A program made the translations under genes and the position numbers. The notes beneath the pieces were generated by a model. The model ran no database searches. It was not told the origin of the DNA and saw only the letters and a program-made list of their open reading frames with translations. A stretch of 8,265 nucleotides of DNA from an uncultured Streptococcus sp. Its GTDB lineage: Bacteria > Bacillota > Bacilli > Lactobacillales > Streptococcaceae. The stretch lies in NCBI GenBank assembly GCA_902479835.1, contig CABSQC010000039.1, forward strand, positions 1-8,265, in the 5' to 3' direction. Shown in pieces: positions 5,438-8,265 of the stretch; the first letter of the stretch is position 1, and each line of letters opens with the position of its first letter.

Positions 5438-7159
5438 ATGAGAAGTGATATGATCAAAATGGGGATCGACCGAGCACCAGCACGTGGTCTCCTTTATGCA
5501 ACAGGGCAAGTAAAATCAGCAAAGGATATGCAAAAGCCCTTTATTGCCATTTGTAACTCCTATATTGATATCGTTCCAGGCCATGTTCACCTGCGTGAAT
5601 TAGCAGATGTTGCCAAGGAAGCTATTCGCGAGGCTGGTGGGATTCCTTTTGAATTTAATACCATCGGTGTCGATGATGGGATTGCGATGGGCCATATCGG
5701 GATGCGTTACAGTTTGCCATCTCGTGAGTTGATCGCAGATGCTGCTGAAACAGTCATCAATGCCCACTGGTTTGATGGTGTTTTCTATATTCCCAACTGT
5801 GATAAGATTACACCAGGAATGATTTTGGCAGCCATGCGGACCAATGTGCCTGCCGTATTTTGTTCTGGTGGACCCATGAAGGGTGGCGTTGACATGACAG
5901 GGCATCAGGCGACGCTCTCAAGTTTGTTTGAAGCTGTCGGTACTTATCAAGCTGGTGATATGGGCATGGATGAACTGGATTTCTTGGAAAAAAATGCCTG
6001 TCCAACCTGTGGCTCTTGCTCTGGTATGTTTACTGCCAATTCCATGAACTGTTTGATGGAAGTATTAGGCCTTGCTCTTCCTGGAAATGGTACCATCCTA
6101 GCTGTTTCAGATGAAAGACGGGAATTGGTTCGCCAAGCGGCCAAACAATTGGTAGAGAATATTAAAAAGGATATCCGCCCACGGGATATTGTGACCAAAG
6201 AAGCCATCGACGATGCGTTTGCGCTCGATATGGCCATGGGTGGTTCTACCAATACTGTGCTTCATACACTGGCTATTGCGCGTGAAGCAGGGATTGATTA
6301 TGACCTTAAGGACATTAACGAGATTGCCAAGAAAACACCTTATCTCTCTAAAATTGCACCTTCAAGTGTCTACACTATGCATGATGTGCATGAAGCTGGT
6401 GGTGTTCCAGCCATTATCAATCAGTTGATCAAAAAAGGTGCCATTAAGGGTGATCGTATTACGGTTACTGGTAAAACCTTAAAAGAAAATGTAGCTGGTG
6501 CTGAAATCAAAAATGAAGAAATTATCCATCCAATCGAGCATCCGATTTCACCTGTAGGTGGTTTGTCGATCCTTTACGGAAATATCGCTCAAGATGGGGC
6601 TGTTATCAAGGTCGGTGGGGTCGATCCATCTGTGACCACTTTCCGTGGTAAAGCTATTTGTTGCGATTCACAAGATCAAGCCCTTGAGTTGATTGACAAT
6701 GGAACAGTCAAGAAGGGCCATGTCGTTGTCATTCGTTACGAGGGTCCTCAAGGTGGACCTGGTATGCCAGAGATGCTAGCGCCAACCTCTAAGATTGTCG
6801 GACGCGGTCTTGGTAAGGATGTGGCACTGATTACGGATGGTCGTTTCTCAGGAGCTACTCGTGGGATTGCTATTGGTCACGTTTCTCCAGAAGCAGCAGA
6901 AGGTGGTAATATCGCCCTAATAGAAGATGGCGATGAAATTGTGATTGATCTTCCAAATCGTACCCTTGATCTACTTGTCGATGAAGCAACCCTTGAAGAA
7001 CGTCGCAAACATTTGAAACCTTTCAAATCAAAAATTTCAAGTGGTTGGTTGCGTCGCTATACAGCCTTTGCCAAATCAGCCAATGTCGGCGGAACTTTGA
7101 TGAGTGACGAAGAATTCGAAGAACGTAAAGCAGAACGTCAAGCACAAGAAAAAAACTAA
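5438..7159 (+). CDS. ilvD: Dihydroxy-acid dehydratase
   Basis: Dehydrates 2,3-dihydroxy-isovalerate and 2,3-dihydroxy-3-methylvalerate to the keto acids that are transaminated to valine and isoleucine. It is a cytoplasmic Fe-S enzyme of the IlvD/Edd family. At 573 residues it is full length. Probable cluster ligands are Cys39 (AICNSY), Cys121 ([10 protein letters not shown]) and Cys194 ([14 protein letters not shown]). Lys123 of the DKxxPG motif is the expected carbamylated Mg ligand, and Ser471 in DGRFSG the expected base. The CPTCGSCSG form is that of E. coli and B. subtilis IlvD, not the GGCDKNMPG / CPGPGGCGG form I recall for S. mutans. The start at 5438 has AGAAGGAG six bases upstream; an in-frame TAG at 5423 excludes an earlier start. 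A CodY box and promoter precede it; ilvB follows after 133 bases without a convincing terminator. Confidence 0.97.
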   Translation: MRSDMIKMGIDRAPARGLLYATGQVKSAKDMQKPFIAICNSYIDIVPGHVHLRELADVAKEAIREAGGIPFEFNTIGVDDGIAMGHIGMRYSLPSRELIADAAETVINAHWFDGVFYIPNCDKITPGMILAAMRTNVPAVFCSGGPMKGGVDMTGHQATLSSLFEAVGTYQAGDMGMDELDFLEKNACPTCGSCSGMFTANSMNCLMEVLGLALPGNGTILAVSDERRELVRQAAKQLVENIKKDIRPRDIVTKEAIDDAFALDMAMGGSTNTVLHTLAIAREAGIDYDLKDINEIAKKTPYLSKIAPSSVYTMHDVHEAGGVPAIINQLIKKGAIKGDRITVTGKTLKENVAGAEIKNEEIIHPIEHPISPVGGLSILYGNIAQDGAVIKVGGVDPSVTTFRGKAICCDSQDQALELIDNGTVKKGHVVVIRYEGPQGGPGMPEMLAPTSKIVGRGLGKDVALITDGRFSGATRGIAIGHVSPEAAEGGNIALIEDGDEIVIDLPNRTLDLLVDEATLEERRKHLKPFKSKISSGWLRRYTAFAKSANVGGTLMSDEEFEERKAERQAQEKN

Positions 7160-7203
7160 GAACATTCTTTCCGAAGAGTTTGTGATATTTTTCTCTGAAA
7201 CCC

Positions 7204-7231
7204 TTGCAAATTTGGTTAAAAATGTTATCAT
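7204..7231 (+). promoter_or_regulatory. Promoter of ilvB
   Basis: TTGCAA (7204-7209), a 16-base spacer and TATCAT (7226-7231, five of six) form a reasonable sigma-A promoter, with a start near 7238 and a leader of about 55 bases. Read-through from ilvD is also possible. The leader is too short for a T-box or a peptide attenuator. Confidence 0.6.
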
Positions 7232-7247
7232 AGTATACAAGGTTTTG

Positions 7248-7262
7248 AATTTTTAGACAATT
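7248..7262 (+). promoter_or_regulatory. CodY box candidate in the ilvB leader
   Basis: AATTTTTAGACAATT matches the CodY consensus AATTTTCWGAAAATT at 13 of 15 positions. It begins about ten bases downstream of the predicted transcription start, between promoter and ribosome-binding site. CodY bound here could occlude polymerase or block elongation, including read-through from ilvD. A 10/15 copy at 7239-7253 overlaps it by six bases. Confidence 0.7.
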
Positions 7263-7280
7263 CGAAAAAAACAACTACTA

Positions 7281-7295
7281 AAGGAGGTCCATGTG
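7281..7295 (+). promoter_or_regulatory. Ribosome-binding site and overlapping AUG-stop/GUG start of ilvB
   Basis: A full AAGGAGGT (7281-7288) precedes ATGTGA. The ATG at 7291 is followed at once by TGA, whereas the GTG at 7293, one base overlapping that ATG, opens the long ilvB frame. Spacing from the last G of AAGGAGG is five bases to GTG and three to ATG, which favours GTG. Confidence 0.75.
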
Positions 7296-8265
7296 AAGAA
7301 AATTGAACTTAAAGAAGCACGCTCTGGTGCTGATTTGATTCTTGATACACTTCTTGAACTTGGGATTTCAACTATCTTTGGATATCCTGGCGGAGCGGTT
7401 CTTCCTTTGTATGATGCTATTTACAAAAATGACAAGATTAATCATATCTTATCTCGTCATGAGCAAGGAAGTCTGCACGAAGCTGAAGGTTATGCCAAAT
7501 CAACTGGTAAACTCGGTGTTGCTCTTGTAACGAGTGGTCCTGGTGCCACTAATGCTATTACAGGGATTGCAGATGCTATGAGTGATAGCGTACCTCTCCT
7601 AGTCTTTACTGGTCAGGTCGCAACACCAGGTATTGGTAAGGATGCCTTCCAAGAGGCTGACATTGTCGGAATTACCATGCCGATTACAAAATACAATTAT
7701 CAGATTCGCGATACAGCTGATATTCCTCGTATTATTAGGGAAGCGGTTCATATTGCAACAACTGGTCGTCCTGGTCCAGTTGTTATCGACCTCCCTAAAG
7801 ATGTCGTAGCTAAGGAAACAGCCTTCATCAACGATCCTGAAATTAATCTTCCAAGTTACCAACCGACGCTAAGACCAAACGAAATGCAAATCAAGAAAAT
7901 CTTGAAGCAGTTGGGTAAAGCTAAGAAGCCGGTTATTGTAGCTGGAGGTGGGGTCTCTTATTCTGAATCTGCTAAGGAGCTAGTTGCTTTTGCAGAACGC
8001 TACCAAATCCCAGTTGTCACAAGTCTTCTAGGACAAGGGACAATTGCTACTAGCCACCCCCTTTTCTTGGGTATGGGTGGTATGCACGGTTCATATGCGG
8101 CTAACATTGCTATGACCGATGCTGACTTTATGCTTGCTATTGGTTGTCGTTTTGATGATCGTTTGACAGGTAATCCTAAAACATTTGCTAAAAATGCTAA
8201 GGTTGTCCATATTGATGTAGATCCAGCTGAGATTGGTAAAATTATTGCAGTGGACCTTCCAGTTG
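7293..8265 (+). CDS. ilvB: Acetolactate synthase large (catalytic) subunit, 5' part
   Basis: Condenses pyruvate with pyruvate or 2-ketobutyrate to acetolactate or acetohydroxybutyrate, the first common step of valine, leucine and isoleucine synthesis. It needs thiamine diphosphate, Mg and FAD, and works with the regulatory subunit IlvN, expected just beyond the window. The frame opens with GTG and stays open to the last base; 324 residues are visible of about 565 usual. The pyrimidine-binding TPP domain is complete: FGYPGGAVLPLYDAI, the catalytic Glu57 in RHEQG, GPGATNAITGIADA, and DAFQEADIVGITMPITKYN. The central domain follows, with KPVIVAGGG and RFDDRLTG. The C-terminal TPP-phosphate domain (GDG...N) lies outside. 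The biosynthetic FAD-type and IlvN-dependent assignment, rather than catabolic AlsS, rests on the RFDDRLTG stretch and the ilvD neighbour. Control by CodY is likely. Confidence 0.95.
   Translation, partial: MKKIELKEARSGADLILDTLLELGISTIFGYPGGAVLPLYDAIYKNDKINHILSRHEQGSLHEAEGYAKSTGKLGVALVTSGPGATNAITGIADAMSDSVPLLVFTGQVATPGIGKDAFQEADIVGITMPITKYNYQIRDTADIPRIIREAVHIATTGRPGPVVIDLPKDVVAKETAFINDPEINLPSYQPTLRPNEMQIKKILKQLGKAKKPVIVAGGGVSYSESAKELVAFAERYQIPVVTSLLGQGTIATSHPLFLGMGGMHGSYAANIAMTDADFMLAIGCRFDDRLTGNPKTFAKNAKVVHIDVDPAEIGKIIAVDLPV

Noticed and set aside
7167..7179. PurBox-like sequence CTTTCCGAAGAGT between ilvD and ilvB
   Set aside because: It matches only 10 of 13 positions and misses conserved bases including the core C; the genes are not purine genes.
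7164..7192. Hairpin (7164-7169 with 7174-7179) followed by TTTTT after ilvD, as a terminator
   Set aside because: The stem is six weak pairs including a G-U, and the T run is eight bases away. I do not count it as a terminator; ilvD read-through into ilvB seems possible.
7160..7292. T-box or leader-peptide attenuator before ilvB
   Set aside because: The leader after the predicted promoter is about 55 bases, with no T-box motif, no run of Ile/Val/Leu codons and no terminator/antiterminator pair.
7342..7530. 62-codon ATG frame inside the start of ilvB
   Set aside because: It is a +1 shadow of ilvB. The GTG-initiated frame from 7293 carries continuous acetolactate synthase motifs.

Overview
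The window looks like a chromosomal segment of a Firmicute, most probably a Streptococcus of the oral (mitis/sanguinis-like) groups. This is inferred from the proteins (GuaC, Xpt, PbuX and IlvB read like streptococcal family members), the moderate G+C, the strong AAGGAGG ribosome-binding sites, and Lactobacillales-type PurR and CodY box candidates. All genes are on the + strand. I see no mobile element, CRISPR array, tRNA or rRNA.

Layout: (1) the 3' part of an alpha/beta hydrolase gene (1-672), closed by an intrinsic terminator. (2) A purine block. A promoter with a perfect TATAAT and an upstream PurR-type box precedes guaC (GMP reductase). A guanine/xanthine-class purine riboswitch with its own terminator and antiterminator follows. 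Then come xpt (xanthine phosphoribosyltransferase) and pbuX (xanthine permease), joined by a 1-base overlap and closed by a strong terminator. (3) A single MATE-family efflux gene with its own terminator. (4) A branched-chain amino acid block: ilvD (dihydroxy-acid dehydratase), then ilvB (acetolactate synthase large subunit, cut by the window end). Each has a promoter candidate and a good CodY box candidate.

How the genes work together: PbuX imports xanthine and Xpt turns it into XMP with PRPP, feeding GMP. GuaC runs the opposite way, reducing GMP to IMP so that guanine nucleotides can supply adenine nucleotides. guaC has no terminator of its own before the riboswitch, so the riboswitch terminator can serve as the end of the guaC transcript when purine is plentiful and as the gate to xpt-pbuX when it is scarce. 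In the second block, IlvB (with IlvN, expected downstream) makes acetolactate and IlvD makes the 2-keto acid precursors of valine and isoleucine. The two CodY boxes suggest repression when branched-chain amino acids are abundant.

The genes belong to well-known families, and I found no convincing undescribed system. The most interesting content is regulatory: the fully traceable riboswitch switch, a PurBox and a three-hairpin leader at guaC, paired CodY boxes, an in-frame three-codon ORF with its own Shine-Dalgarno before ilvD, an AUG-stop overlapping the GUG start of ilvB, and an IlvD of the CPTCGSCSG type. No intergenic stretch exceeds 300 bases.
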